19,722 nt of DNA from UBA10107 sp964572885 (lineage in GTDB: Archaea > Nanobdellota > Nanobdellia > Woesearchaeales > UBA10107). Shown piece after piece: positions 6,103-13,732 of the stretch. The translations under genes were made by a program, and so were the position numbers. The stretch is from assembly GCA_964572885.1 (NCBI GenBank), contig CAZNFC010000008.1:1-19722 (forward strand). The letters are read 5' to 3'. A model generated the notes under the pieces. That model had not been told where the DNA came from. It did not search any database and saw only the letters and a list, made by a program, of their open reading frames with translations. Within the stretch, counting starts at the first letter, position 1, and each line of letters starts with the position of its first letter.

Positions 6103-6530
6103 TCGAAATCGACGAATTCACAAAAAAGTTTACGAGTGAAAAGATTTCTGATACAGTAAAGATAGGAAGAAATTTCTTCCAAGTGAGTGATGAGCTGCTT
6201 GATATGAAGAATAAAATAAAAGTGCAGCCTTTTGCGATAGGAACTTATCTTGGCTCTGGAAAGCCTTTCCATCCGAGCATCGCAATGCTGGACTGGATGG
6301 ATAAAAGAACAGAGAAGTATGTTGTTATTGATAAGAAATCAGCATGGCTTTTTTTATGCGGAAGAGATGTCTTCTCTAATTCAATAGTGAAGCAGAATTC
6401 AGACAAAGGCCAGGTTCTTGTAAAGAATGAATTCGGAGAAGTCCTTGGTCTTGGAGAATTCACAGGAAAGAGAGTCGCTATAAAAAATCTTTTGGACAGA
6501 GGAGATTTCCTTAGGAGAGAAAGACATTGA
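6099..6530 (+). CDS. nip7: Nip7-like ribosome biogenesis protein with C-terminal PUA domain
   Basis: This 143-residue protein ends in a recognisable PUA RNA-binding domain (about residues 75-143): Ala-Trp-Leu-Phe-Leu-Cys-Gly-Arg-Asp-Val-Phe, then Gly-Gln-Val-Leu-Val-Lys-Asn-Glu-Phe-Gly-Glu-Val-Leu-Gly, and finally Lys-Asn-Leu-Leu-Asp-Arg-Gly-Asp-Phe-Leu-Arg-Arg-Glu. These are hallmark strings of archaeal Nip7 homologues (COG1374). The upstream part has the family's Tyr-Leu-Gly-Ser-Gly and Phe-His-Pro-Ser-Ile-Ala-Met-Leu. Nip7 takes part in large-subunit rRNA processing in eukaryotes and binds U-rich RNA in archaea. Family members are usually somewhat longer (about 160-180 residues), so the N-terminal domain here is slightly reduced. 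It is coupled to both neighbours by 4-nt overlaps. Confidence 0.85.
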   Translation: MIEIDEFTKKFTSEKISDTVKIGRNFFQVSDELLDMKNKIKVQPFAIGTYLGSGKPFHPSIAMLDWMDKRTEKYVVIDKKSAWLFLCGRDVFSNSIVKQNSDKGQVLVKNEFGEVLGLGEFTGKRVAIKNLLDRGDFLRRERH

Positions 6531-7042
6531 GTGAGTTGCTGAAGGACTTCGAGAAGAAATTTTCTGAATTGAAGAAAGATTTGAAGTTCAAGGTCTCATT
6601 GGAAGAGCTTGACGGCGCTTTTTATGTAAAAGACCTTATACTCAAGGAAGGATACATAAGCACGCATCTTTCAAAGCAGATTGCAAGAAGGATAGTCGAT
6701 GTATATTCATCATGGGTGAATTATCTACACGGGATAATTATGGCAAATCCGAGTTCATTGATAAGTGTGACTGAAAGTCAGGTTTTTTCTGATAATGAGA
6801 AAGAAAAGATGATGAAGTTAATTGAAAGAATTATGATGCTTTCATCAGAATTTAACATCATGGTTATAGGAAATGATAAGGAACTGGAAAGAAAATTCAT
6901 CGATGACTCATATTCAGTATGGAAAGATGAATGTGCACCTGAGCTCAAGAAAATAATGATTAAGATCGGAGACAGATGGGAAGAGAGACTGAAATCAAAG
7001 CCCCAGAAAGAAGATAAGGATCTAAAAAGGATGTATGGATAG
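6527..7042 (+). CDS. Helical protein of unknown function, third gene of the Nip7-like operon
   Basis: This 171-residue, soluble, mainly helical protein has no recognised signature. The start is taken as TTG at 6527, which overlaps the previous stop (TTGA), with GGAG at 6514-6517 about 9 nt upstream. A GTG at 6531 is in another frame and stops after three codons. The N-terminal 25 residues are amphipathic and charged. The middle holds a hydrophobic helix (Ile-Met-Met-Leu-Ser-Ser-Glu-Phe) too short and polar to be a clear membrane segment. The C-terminus is strongly basic and acidic, without structure cues. Its place in the operon suggests a role with the coiled-coil and PUA proteins, but none can be read from sequence. 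Confidence 0.8.
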   Translation: MSELLKDFEKKFSELKKDLKFKVSLEELDGAFYVKDLILKEGYISTHLSKQIARRIVDVYSSWVNYLHGIIMANPSSLISVTESQVFSDNEKEKMMKLIERIMMLSSEFNIMVIGNDKELERKFIDDSYSVWKDECAPELKKIMIKIGDRWEERLKSKPQKEDKDLKRMYG

Positions 7043-7047
7043 ATAGT

Positions 7048-7056
7048 TATTTAAAG
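7048..7056 (+). promoter_or_regulatory. TATA box of the gene at 7078
   Basis: TATTTAAAG is centred 26 nt before the ATG at 7078, so a leaderless transcript separate from the upstream operon is likely. Confidence 0.65.
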
Positions 7057-7077
7057 TTTGAGTGGTCAATATATAAT

Positions 7078-7485
7078 ATGTCAGAAAAAAAGAGATTCTT
7101 GAAACAAATTGGTCGAGATGTAACATTGTTGACTATTAACATTGGTTCCATGGAATTTATCAGGAGTTTACTTGAAAAAAAGATTAGTCATGCTTATGCT
7201 ATCAGTGCCGCTGCTGGCGGGGTTGCTGGAGCAGGACTTTCAGATAAAAAATCATCATCTAAACTACCAATTTCTCTTACTGCTCTTGTATTGGCTAATG
7301 CTCCTTCAATTTCTGCATTAGCGCAGTCTGGCGATTTCGACAGATTCTTCCATGAGACTGGAAAAACAGTAGCTGCGTATTCAATTTGTGCAGCAGGCGT
7401 TGCCACAATTCCATTTATAACGAAAATAGTTGAATGCGCAGATGAAGGAGCAAAATTTGTATATAATAAATATATTAAGGCTTAA
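7078..7485 (+). CDS. Small Ala-rich membrane protein, unknown function
   Basis: This 135-residue protein has a basic N-terminus followed by an amphipathic region and three hydrophobic stretches: about residues 39-55 (Ala/Gly-rich), 63-82, and 97-116. The last is followed by a short acidic-basic tail. Small residues (Ala, Gly, Ser) dominate the helices. I recognise no family. It has its own TATA box. Its stop overlaps that of the convergent methyltransferase gene by 4 nt (7482-7485), so their transcripts must overlap at the 3' ends. Confidence 0.75.
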   Translation: MSEKKRFLKQIGRDVTLLTINIGSMEFIRSLLEKKISHAYAISAAAGGVAGAGLSDKKSSSKLPISLTALVLANAPSISALAQSGDFDRFFHETGKTVAAYSICAAGVATIPFITKIVECADEGAKFVYNKYIKA

Positions 7486-8417
7486 TCCTTCCTTATCCTT
7501 GCAACAAAGAAACCTTCTGTATTATTATCTTGTGGCCATATTCTCAAACATTTAGAGACTTCAGGATTGTATTTCTCATCTTCGAATGAAGTAAAGCATT
7601 CACTTCTATTTATCTTCAATTTTATCTCTTCTAATTTAGCATTAGGAAACTTCTCCAATAAAAAAGAAATAACTCCCTCATTCTCTTCAGGCTCCATTGT
7701 GCATGTTGAATAAACAAGAACTCCATTGTCTTTCAGAATATTGAAAGCATTCAAGATAAGTTTCTTCTGCAATCCTGACAATCTCTTGATCAGATCAGGG
7801 TTCCAATCCATTGCACTTCTAATGCTCTTCATTATCGTACCTGTTCCTGAGCAAGGAGCATCTAAAAGTATTTTGTCAAACTGCCCTTTGATATGCTGTC
7901 CTTGGCTTTTAACAAGAGCAACATTTTTCAGTCCCATCCTCTGGACATTGATTCCTAATGAAGCCAATCTGTCTCCAGTTATATCGTTAGCTAAAATGAT
8001 TCCTGTATTGTTCATGTACTGTCCGATCTGTGTCGTCTTAGAACCAGGAGCAGCAGCTACATCTAAAACAACATCATTTTCTTCAGGATCAAGAACGACA
8101 GGAGGAATCATTGAAGCTGATTCCTGGACATAAAAATAACCCAATGCATGTTCCATAAGATTTCCCAAATCAGTCCTTTCTCCGGAAATCCAAAACCCTT
8201 CTTTGCACCATGGTATTTGAATAAGATTAAACCCCTGCTTCTCAAGCCTTTTCTTCAAATCGTTAACAGAAATTTTTAGAGTATTAACTCTTATGCTTTT
8301 CCTGAGCCATTCTCTTGAGGATTTCTCGAATTTGTCCCAGTCAGTAAGTTTTTTGTACCTTTCTACAAACTTTTCCTTGAAGACGAGCTGTTCCATTGTT
8401 CTTTCAATTTTAGCCAT
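7482..8417 (-). CDS. tRNA/rRNA cytosine-C5 methyltransferase, NOL1/NOP2/Sun family
   Basis: This SAM-dependent m5C RNA methyltransferase has the family motifs. With the start used here (311 residues) these are Ile-Arg-Val-Asn-Thr-Leu-Lys at about 42-48, the SAM-binding motif I Asp-Val-Ala-Ala-Ala-Pro-Gly-Ser-Lys (119-127), motif IV Asp-Ala-Pro-Cys-Ser-Gly with Cys189, and motif VI Tyr-Ser-Thr-Cys-Thr with the catalytic Cys239. No separate PUA domain is seen. A longer reading to an ATG at 8492 exists, but it would overlap the divergent gene and its promoter. The ATG at 8417 begins Met-Ala-Lys-Ile-Glu and has GGAAAGG 9 nt upstream, so I prefer it. Which RNA and which position are modified cannot be told from sequence. 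It is convergent with the gene at 7078. Confidence 0.93.
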   Translation of the reverse strand: MAKIERTMEQLVFKEKFVERYKKLTDWDKFEKSSREWLRKSIRVNTLKISVNDLKKRLEKQGFNLIQIPWCKEGFWISGERTDLGNLMEHALGYFYVQESASMIPPVVLDPEENDVVLDVAAAPGSKTTQIGQYMNNTGIILANDITGDRLASLGINVQRMGLKNVALVKSQGQHIKGQFDKILLDAPCSGTGTIMKSIRSAMDWNPDLIKRLSGLQKKLILNAFNILKDNGVLVYSTCTMEPEENEGVISFLLEKFPNAKLEEIKLKINRSECFTSFEDEKYNPEVSKCLRIWPQDNNTEGFFVARIRKD

Positions 8418-8456
8418 GTTAATATACCTTTCCAAATGTCTCTGCAAAAGGACAAC

Positions 8457-8466
8457 ATTTAATAAT
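8457..8466 (+). promoter_or_regulatory. TATA box of the LAGLIDADG-like gene, possibly shared with the divergent methyltransferase
   Basis: ATTTAATAAT is centred about 26 nt before the ATG at 8487. Read on the other strand (TTATTAAATG) the same AT block would start a minus transcript near 8437, leaving a 20-nt leader with the GGAAAGG site before the methyltransferase ATG. The whole divergent region is only 69 nt (8418-8486). Confidence 0.55.
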
Positions 8467-8486
8467 AAGCTGTATTTTGGCGGGTT

Positions 8487-9149
8487 ATGCAAGAAAATTC
8501 AAGGCTGACAGCAATAAGAAACAGGAGCGAATTAGAGAAGCGGCTGGAGAGAGACAGCGACTTCTCACGTTTCATCGGGATATGCTTCGGAGCAGGTTCC
8601 GTTCTCCAGATAAAAGGAGACAGCACAGTGATTTTCAGGCTGAGAGGAGATAGGAATGATGCCTCGTTCTATCATCAAACAGTCTTTCCTTTAGCAAAAC
8701 GTTATTTTGCAAACGGCGTAAAGATTATTGACGAAAAGAGAACAAAGCTTAGCGACGGGAGAGAATATACCGTGCCTGTCATATATTCTGCATTAAGATC
8801 TGCAATCAGGGCGCTTTTCAGGTATGCAGCATTTCCTCTCGGAGACAAGCCAGTCAGTATCTTTCCTGAGATAATTTCTGATGCTTCCAAGGATGTCAAG
8901 AGAGAATCTCTAAAAGGAATAATTGCAACTTTGGGAAGCATTAAAGTTGAGAAATCTAAAACCTATAGGAAATTGGAATTTAGGAACAAGACAATAGAAT
9001 TTTTGGAAGGATTGGGTGGATGTATGGATGATGCTTACGGCGTAAATTTGTCTGTGACTGGAATGAGGGGAGCGTTATCACCATCAGACACAATGAGGAT
9101 TTATGAAAATGGAGCATTTATTCACCCTCATCATCTTAGATATTTTTGA
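8487..9149 (+). CDS. Degenerate LAGLIDADG-family protein, both catalytic Asp missing
   Basis: This 220-residue protein has the two-repeat layout of LAGLIDADG homing endonucleases. Repeat 1 begins with a hydrophobic helix ending Cys-Phe-Gly-Ala-Gly-Ser-Val (about 33-39), where the family has Gly-Asp-Gly-Ser. It continues with a strand-rich part and Phe-Pro-Leu-Ala-Lys-Arg-Tyr-Phe. Repeat 2 has Phe-Pro-Glu-Ile-Ile-Ser-Asp-Ala-Ser-Lys-Asp-Val-Lys-Arg, then Leu-Lys-Gly-Ile-Ile-Ala-Thr-Leu-Gly-Ser-Ile (142-152), where the family has Thr-Asp-Gly-Ser. So Ala36 and Leu149 stand at the two metal-binding aspartates. No host intron or intein surrounds it. It is probably a non-cleaving DNA- or RNA-binding relative rather than an active endonuclease. 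Its 3' end overlaps elp3 tail to tail by 14 nt. Confidence 0.7.
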   Translation: MQENSRLTAIRNRSELEKRLERDSDFSRFIGICFGAGSVLQIKGDSTVIFRLRGDRNDASFYHQTVFPLAKRYFANGVKIIDEKRTKLSDGREYTVPVIYSALRSAIRALFRYAAFPLGDKPVSIFPEIISDASKDVKRESLKGIIATLGSIKVEKSKTYRKLEFRNKTIEFLEGLGGCMDDAYGVNLSVTGMRGALSPSDTMRIYENGAFIHPHHLRYF

Positions 9150-10809
9150 CCATATAAGGCCCTTCTAATCTATATCCTAATTTCCTGTAATATTCTCTTA
9201 CTCCGATTCCAGAAATCACTACAATTTTATTCTTTCCATCTTTCTTTGTCTGTTTCTCGGCCATTTCAAGCAATTTTTTACCGACTCCTTTATGCTGTAT
9301 TTGTCCTTCTTCTCCAAGTTCTGCAGCTGTTCCATAGACATGAAGCTCTCTTATCAATGCAGAATCAGAAGTTATTTCAGGCCTTAACAATTCTGAAGGA
9401 TATCTCAATCTTACAAATCCTACCAGAGCATCCTGTCTTTTCGTATCTGCAGAGATGAAAAATTCTTTTCCTTCTGATGCTTCATATATCATTGTGTTGT
9501 AAGCGATTTCATCATTTGAATCATGTCTTCCAAGTTCCCTGCATCTTATGCATAGGCATTCTACTCCTTTCTCTTTCATGACTTCATCAACATACTGCCT
9601 TAGATTGCTTTTATCAACACCTGCTGCCATGAATTTAGGAGGAATGTCTCTTTGGACTCTCATTATCCTGCAATACGGCTGGACAAATCTTTTTCCTTCG
9701 ACAATCCTGTCAACTGCCTCTTCTGTCGTTATCGGCTTATATTCTCCTCTTTTCATCTGATTGAATAATACTGTTCCTGGACTTACCATGCATGGATATA
9801 TCTTGAGCATATCCGGCCTGTAATCAGGATTTTCAAATAATTCTTTCAATGCATCAATGTCTTTTTCTCTTGTCATCAAAGGCAGTCCTAACATAAAATG
9901 ATAATTTATCTTGAATCCGAGATTTTTCAATGCTTTTATGCTTTCAATGGTATCTTTCAGCGTATGTCCTCTGTTTATTTTCTTAAGAACATCATCGTAA
10001 AGAGTCTGCACTCCTAATTCAACTCTTGTGCAGCCTAATCTTAACATCTCATTTCCATGTTTCAGCAGTCCCCAGTCAGGTTTAGTCTCTATTGTCATCC
10101 CTATGCATCTTACTTTTGCAGTCTCATTTCTTTTCTGTTCTTTTTCTAATGTTGAGATTCCTCTCAATGATTTCAGCTTATCCTGCACTCTTTTCTGTGA
10201 ATCATCGTCTCCTTTGTCTTTTGGAAGCTCGAAGAAGTCCTTGAATTTTTCTATGTCTAGATTTCCATCTTCAAAAAATAATTCGGAGAAGTCATTCATC
10301 GCCTTAAGACAGTATATGACGAATCCTTCCTGATATTCTTTTGATGTCGCCGGGAAAGTCCCTCCCATTATTATCAATTCGACTTTGTCAACATTATGGC
10401 CGAGCATAATGTACTGCTCCAATCTGTTGAATACCTGCAGATAAGAATCATATCCTGCTCTCATTCCTCTCATTGTCGCAGGCTCATGACCTGTGTAAGA
10501 CATCGGAACATCTCCGAATACAGAACCAGGGCCTCCTGGACACATAGTGCATTTTCCATGAGGGCAGAAACTCGGCATAGTCATGACTGCAACAGGACTT
10601 ACACCCGAAATTGTCCTTGTTTTCTTAGTAAGAAGATATTTCTTTAGTTCAGGAAGGTCTTTTTTCTTCGCTTTCATAAGAATCTCTATATTTGTAGGGA
10701 TCCTTCTTAAGTTGAATTCCTTGGAAAGCCTATTCTTGAGAGTATCTATCTCTTTGACTTTTCCTGTCTTGAGTTCTTTCACTACTTTTTCAAAAAACTG
10801 CTGTTCCAT
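9136..10809 (-). CDS. elp3: Elp3, tRNA uridine(34) carboxymethyl-synthesis radical SAM/acetyltransferase
   Basis: Elp3 uses acetyl-CoA and a radical SAM centre to build the 5-carboxymethyl group on wobble uridine of tRNA. The 557 residues contain the CX4CX2C cluster motif (Cys82, Cys87, Cys90) in Phe-Cys-Pro-His-Gly-Lys-Cys-Thr-Met-Cys-Pro-Gly-Gly. After it come Glu-Pro-Ala-Thr-Met-Arg-Gly, the TIM-barrel core with Val-Glu-Leu-Gly-Val-Gln-Thr and Asn-Arg-Gly-His-Thr, and a Cys-X2-Cys near 410-420 that fits the family's zinc site. A C-terminal GNAT domain follows, with His-Val-Tyr-Gly and a His-Lys-Gly-Val-Gly-Lys-Lys-Leu acetyl-CoA loop. It ends Lys-Leu-Gly-Tyr...Gly-Pro-Tyr-Met-Val-Lys. The length is normal for archaeal Elp3. 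It is alone in its transcript, with a leaderless-type TATA box. Confidence 0.97.
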   Translation of the reverse strand: MEQQFFEKVVKELKTGKVKEIDTLKNRLSKEFNLRRIPTNIEILMKAKKKDLPELKKYLLTKKTRTISGVSPVAVMTMPSFCPHGKCTMCPGGPGSVFGDVPMSYTGHEPATMRGMRAGYDSYLQVFNRLEQYIMLGHNVDKVELIIMGGTFPATSKEYQEGFVIYCLKAMNDFSELFFEDGNLDIEKFKDFFELPKDKGDDDSQKRVQDKLKSLRGISTLEKEQKRNETAKVRCIGMTIETKPDWGLLKHGNEMLRLGCTRVELGVQTLYDDVLKKINRGHTLKDTIESIKALKNLGFKINYHFMLGLPLMTREKDIDALKELFENPDYRPDMLKIYPCMVSPGTVLFNQMKRGEYKPITTEEAVDRIVEGKRFVQPYCRIMRVQRDIPPKFMAAGVDKSNLRQYVDEVMKEKGVECLCIRCRELGRHDSNDEIAYNTMIYEASEGKEFFISADTKRQDALVGFVRLRYPSELLRPEITSDSALIRELHVYGTAAELGEEGQIQHKGVGKKLLEMAEKQTKKDGKNKIVVISGIGVREYYRKLGYRLEGPYMVKNI

Positions 10810-10829
10810 ATATCAGAAAGATAACAGGA

Positions 10830-10838
10830 AATATTTAA
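10830..10838 (-). promoter_or_regulatory. TATA box of elp3
   Basis: TTAAATATT on the minus strand is centred about 25 nt before the elp3 ATG at 10809, in the 35-nt gap after the P-type ATPase gene, so a leaderless elp3 mRNA is expected. Confidence 0.6.
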
Positions 10839-10844
10839 GGATAA

Positions 10845-13400
10845 CTATGTCTCAAACCTTCTGAAGAACATCTTCTTAGCTATCTCTGCCGTTATGAAGT
10901 AAGCCAGAAGTATGACTGCTATGTAGGAAAGTATCGATGTTGGTACGTTAACGAATCCAAAGAACCTTGCTCCGTAAATTGTGAACGGAACTAAAACAGA
11001 TGCTATTGCAGCCAATATTGAAGAGATTACGAGCCATCTGCTTGGCTTGCTTTTCAGGAAAGGCTGTCTTGTCCTTAGAGCGAACACTATTATCAATTCA
11101 GAAAGAACTGACTCAATGAACCATGAAGTCCTTAATAATTCTGGAGTTGAATTAAGTATAAATATCAGAGGGAGTATCAATGCTAAGTCGAATATCGAGC
11201 TTATCAATCCGAAATAAATCATGAATCTTGATATTATCCTTATATTCCATTTCTTCGGCTTTCTTAAAAGATCTTCATCAACGTTATCCGTGGATACTGC
11301 AAGCATAGGAACATCAGTCACGAAATTCGTAAGTAATATCTGCGAGGGAAGCAATGGTATGAATTTAAGAAATAAAGATGATGATGCGACAGTAAGCATA
11401 TTCCCGTAATTAGCGCTTATCGTATTGAATATGTATTTAGTTATATTTCCGAATGTCTTTCTTCCTGTTATTATTCCGTCTGCAAGCACTTTAAGGCTTT
11501 TCTTCAATAATATTATATCTGCAGCTTCTTTCGCTATTCCTGTAGCTGAATCGACTGATATCCCGACATCTGCTGCTTTAAGTGCAGGAGCGTCATTGAC
11601 ACCATCCCCTAAGAATCCAACTACATGTCCTTCTTTGTTCAGATAAGAAACGATCCTGTATTTCTGTCCGGGAGTTATCCTTGCAAACACATTATATTTC
11701 ATTGAATGCTCTTCAAACTGTCTGTCGTTCATGTGTTCAAGTTCATCTCCTGTGATAACTTTGTTATCAGTTATATCAAGTCCTACATCATTGCATATTT
11801 TTCTTGTAATTATGGGGCTGTCTCCGCTTATCACTTTTATATTGACTCCTAATCTCTGAAGAGTCTCCAGAGATTCCTTTACTGAATCTTTAGGCGGGTC
11901 TAAGAAAAGCAAAAATCCAATCAAAGTCAGGTCTTTCTCGTCTTCTTTAGTCGTTTCATCTTTATTTGTCTGTTTTTCAGATACTGCGATTACTGTGTAC
12001 CCCTGGGATTCATATTTCAATACCGTATTATGTATTGATGCTGCAACATGAGCTGTCAATGAAACTTTCTTTCCTTTCATCTCTGCATATCTGCATACTT
12101 TAATTATTGATTCAGGAGCTCCTTTTGAGATGAATAATTTATTCTTACCTTTCTTTGTCAATACGCTCAATCTTCTTCTTTCATAATCGAAATCATTTTT
12201 ATCCATGGTTTCATAACTGTCCACTTCCTCTGATAATTCGATTGATTTCTTTGATTCCCATAATGCCTGATTTATAGGATTGTCGTAAATATTCTTTTTT
12301 CCTTTTATTTTCCCAGGACTGCAGAGAAGTCCGTAAAGAACCACTGTGTCATCTTTCTTGCCGTCCAGATTTATATGATCTATCAATGTCATATGTCCTT
12401 CAGTGAGTGTTCCTGTCTTGTCGCAGCATAATGTGTCTATGTTTCCGAAATCTTCCACTGATGATAGTTTTTTTGTTATTACTTTCTCTTTCGCCATTTT
12501 CAATGCGCCGTTAGAAAGTGTTATTGTCATTATTATGGGAAGGACTTCAGGAGTTATTCCGACGGCTAATGCAATAGCAAAAAGGAATGAGTCAAATATT
12601 CCTTTTTCTAATATTGCATTTGCTATGAATATGAATAATGTTATAGCTAATGTCACTTTCAGCAAGAAATTGCTGAATTTCTTTACACTTTTCTGAAAAT
12701 CAGCTTCCGGCGCTTTTTGTTTAAGGTATGCTGCAGTCTTTCCGAAGAAAGTATCCATTCCGGTATCGATTACGATCCCATGACCTGAACCGGATGCTAC
12801 AGATGTTCCCATGAAAGCAAAGTTGTGAAGATACTGAGGAACTGAGCGATTTTCTCTTATAGGCAGGCTTGTCTTTGGAGAAGGATTCGATTCTCCTGTA
12901 AGGCTTGATTCATCTGTACTCATGTCATCAACAGAAAGGAGCCTTATATCTGCAGGGATCATATCTCCTATGTCTAAATGAACTATATCTCCTGGTACTA
13001 AATGTTTTGCATCAATTACTGTAAGCTGTCCATTCCTGACTACCTTGCATTTTAGGCTTACAAGTTTCTTTAATTCCCTTAATGTCCTTTCTGCCCTGTA
13101 TTCCTGAAAGAATCCTAATATCGAATTTATTATCACTATCGATATTATGACTAATGAATCTATTTTTCCTCCCAAGAAATAAGATGTGATTGCTGCGAAC
13201 ATAAGGATGATGACTAATGGGCTCTTGAATTGAGAGAATAATATCTCTAATCCATGTCTCCTTTCCTTTTTTGCTATTTCATTTGTACCGTATTTTAGAA
13301 GTCTTGATGTGACTTCATGATCTGTTAATCCGCTGTCAGAACTATTAAAATGTGTGAATAATTCTTTAGTTGTTAGTGTCCATGCACTGTCGTTTTCCAT
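10845..13400 (-). CDS. mgtA: P-type cation ATPase, Mg2+-transporting (MgtA/MgtB-like, P3B)
   Basis: This 851-residue membrane pump has every P-type landmark in order: Pro-Gly-Asp in the actuator domain (136-138), Thr-Gly-Glu-Ser (168-171), Thr-Pro-Glu-Val-Leu-Pro in TM4 (283-288), the phosphorylated Asp327 in Asp-Lys-Thr-Gly-Thr-Leu-Thr, Lys-Gly-Ala-Pro-Glu (426-430) and Gly-Asp-Gly-Val-Asn-Asp-Ala-Pro (598-605). The MgtA-type call rests on the C-terminal half: an Asn-Tyr-Gly-Asn in TM5, Thr-Asp-Asn-Val-Asp (704-708) then Lys-Pro-Lys-Lys-Trp, and Phe-Met-Ile-Tyr-Phe-Gly-Leu-Ile-Ser-Ser. MgtA proteins import Mg2+; a different divalent cation cannot be excluded. The length is close to the family norm with no long N-terminal regulatory extension. 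Its ATG directly follows the stop of the zinc-ribbon gene, so it is the last gene of the beta-CASP operon. Confidence 0.9.
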   Translation of the reverse strand: MENDSAWTLTTKELFTHFNSSDSGLTDHEVTSRLLKYGTNEIAKKERRHGLEILFSQFKSPLVIILMFAAITSYFLGGKIDSLVIISIVIINSILGFFQEYRAERTLRELKKLVSLKCKVVRNGQLTVIDAKHLVPGDIVHLDIGDMIPADIRLLSVDDMSTDESSLTGESNPSPKTSLPIRENRSVPQYLHNFAFMGTSVASGSGHGIVIDTGMDTFFGKTAAYLKQKAPEADFQKSVKKFSNFLLKVTLAITLFIFIANAILEKGIFDSFLFAIALAVGITPEVLPIIMTITLSNGALKMAKEKVITKKLSSVEDFGNIDTLCCDKTGTLTEGHMTLIDHINLDGKKDDTVVLYGLLCSPGKIKGKKNIYDNPINQALWESKKSIELSEEVDSYETMDKNDFDYERRRLSVLTKKGKNKLFISKGAPESIIKVCRYAEMKGKKVSLTAHVAASIHNTVLKYESQGYTVIAVSEKQTNKDETTKEDEKDLTLIGFLLFLDPPKDSVKESLETLQRLGVNIKVISGDSPIITRKICNDVGLDITDNKVITGDELEHMNDRQFEEHSMKYNVFARITPGQKYRIVSYLNKEGHVVGFLGDGVNDAPALKAADVGISVDSATGIAKEAADIILLKKSLKVLADGIITGRKTFGNITKYIFNTISANYGNMLTVASSSLFLKFIPLLPSQILLTNFVTDVPMLAVSTDNVDEDLLRKPKKWNIRIISRFMIYFGLISSIFDLALILPLIFILNSTPELLRTSWFIESVLSELIIVFALRTRQPFLKSKPSRWLVISSILAAIASVLVPFTIYGARFFGFVNVPTSILSYIAVILLAYFITAEIAKKMFFRRFET

Positions 13401-13718
13401 CTATCTGTTTTCGTTCTTCTCTTTTTTCATCTCAATAGCTTTTAATTGATCCGTAAAGAAATTAAGGCAGTCAAATGCGCAGAAGCTCGCTTTTTTCTTG
13501 AAGTCTTCAGGCCCGAAGTGCAATGCAAGATTCTTTGTACTTGAATTCAATTCATTTCCGCATGTTGCGCACACTCTTGAGTTCATCCTGTCAAGAACAT
13601 TGATATGATTACTCAGTACTTCTCTTATCGTTGACTTTCCGTCTTTTAGCTGTCTGCTGAACTCCAATACCTCGTTGTAGTCCAGTCCTTCCAAAAATTC
13701 CTTGAATTTATGCTTCAT
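13401..13718 (-). CDS. Small zinc-ribbon-like protein, unknown function
   Basis: This 105-residue protein has an N-terminal acidic and basic helix pair (about 1-45), then a probable metal site: Cys50-X2-Cys53 in Cys-Ala-Thr-Cys-Gly-Asn-Glu and Cys80-X3-Cys84 in Phe-Cys-Ala-Phe-Asp-Cys. The four cysteines suit one zinc in a ribbon or treble-clef fold. A charged helix forms the C-terminus. I do not recognise the family. It lies between the beta-CASP nuclease (12-nt gap, strong Shine-Dalgarno) and the ATPase (no gap), so it is certainly co-transcribed. Whether it assists the nuclease or the pump cannot be read from sequence. Confidence 0.8.
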   Translation of the reverse strand: MKHKFKEFLEGLDYNEVLEFSRQLKDGKSTIREVLSNHINVLDRMNSRVCATCGNELNSSTKNLALHFGPEDFKKKASFCAFDCLNFFTDQLKAIEMKKEKNENR

Positions 13719-13725
13719 ATGTCTG

Positions 13726-13732
13726 TCACCTC
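13726..13732 (-). promoter_or_regulatory. Shine-Dalgarno site of the zinc-ribbon gene
   Basis: GAGGTGA ends 7 nt before the ATG at 13718 and overlaps the last codon region of the beta-CASP gene. It is one of the clearest ribosome sites here and fixes the start of an internal operon gene. Confidence 0.75.

Noticed and set aside
8418..8492. N-terminal extension of the methyltransferase to an ATG at 8492
   Set aside because: It would overlap the divergent gene's start and both promoters, and adds 25 residues not typical of the family. The ATG at 8417 has a ribosome-site-like sequence.
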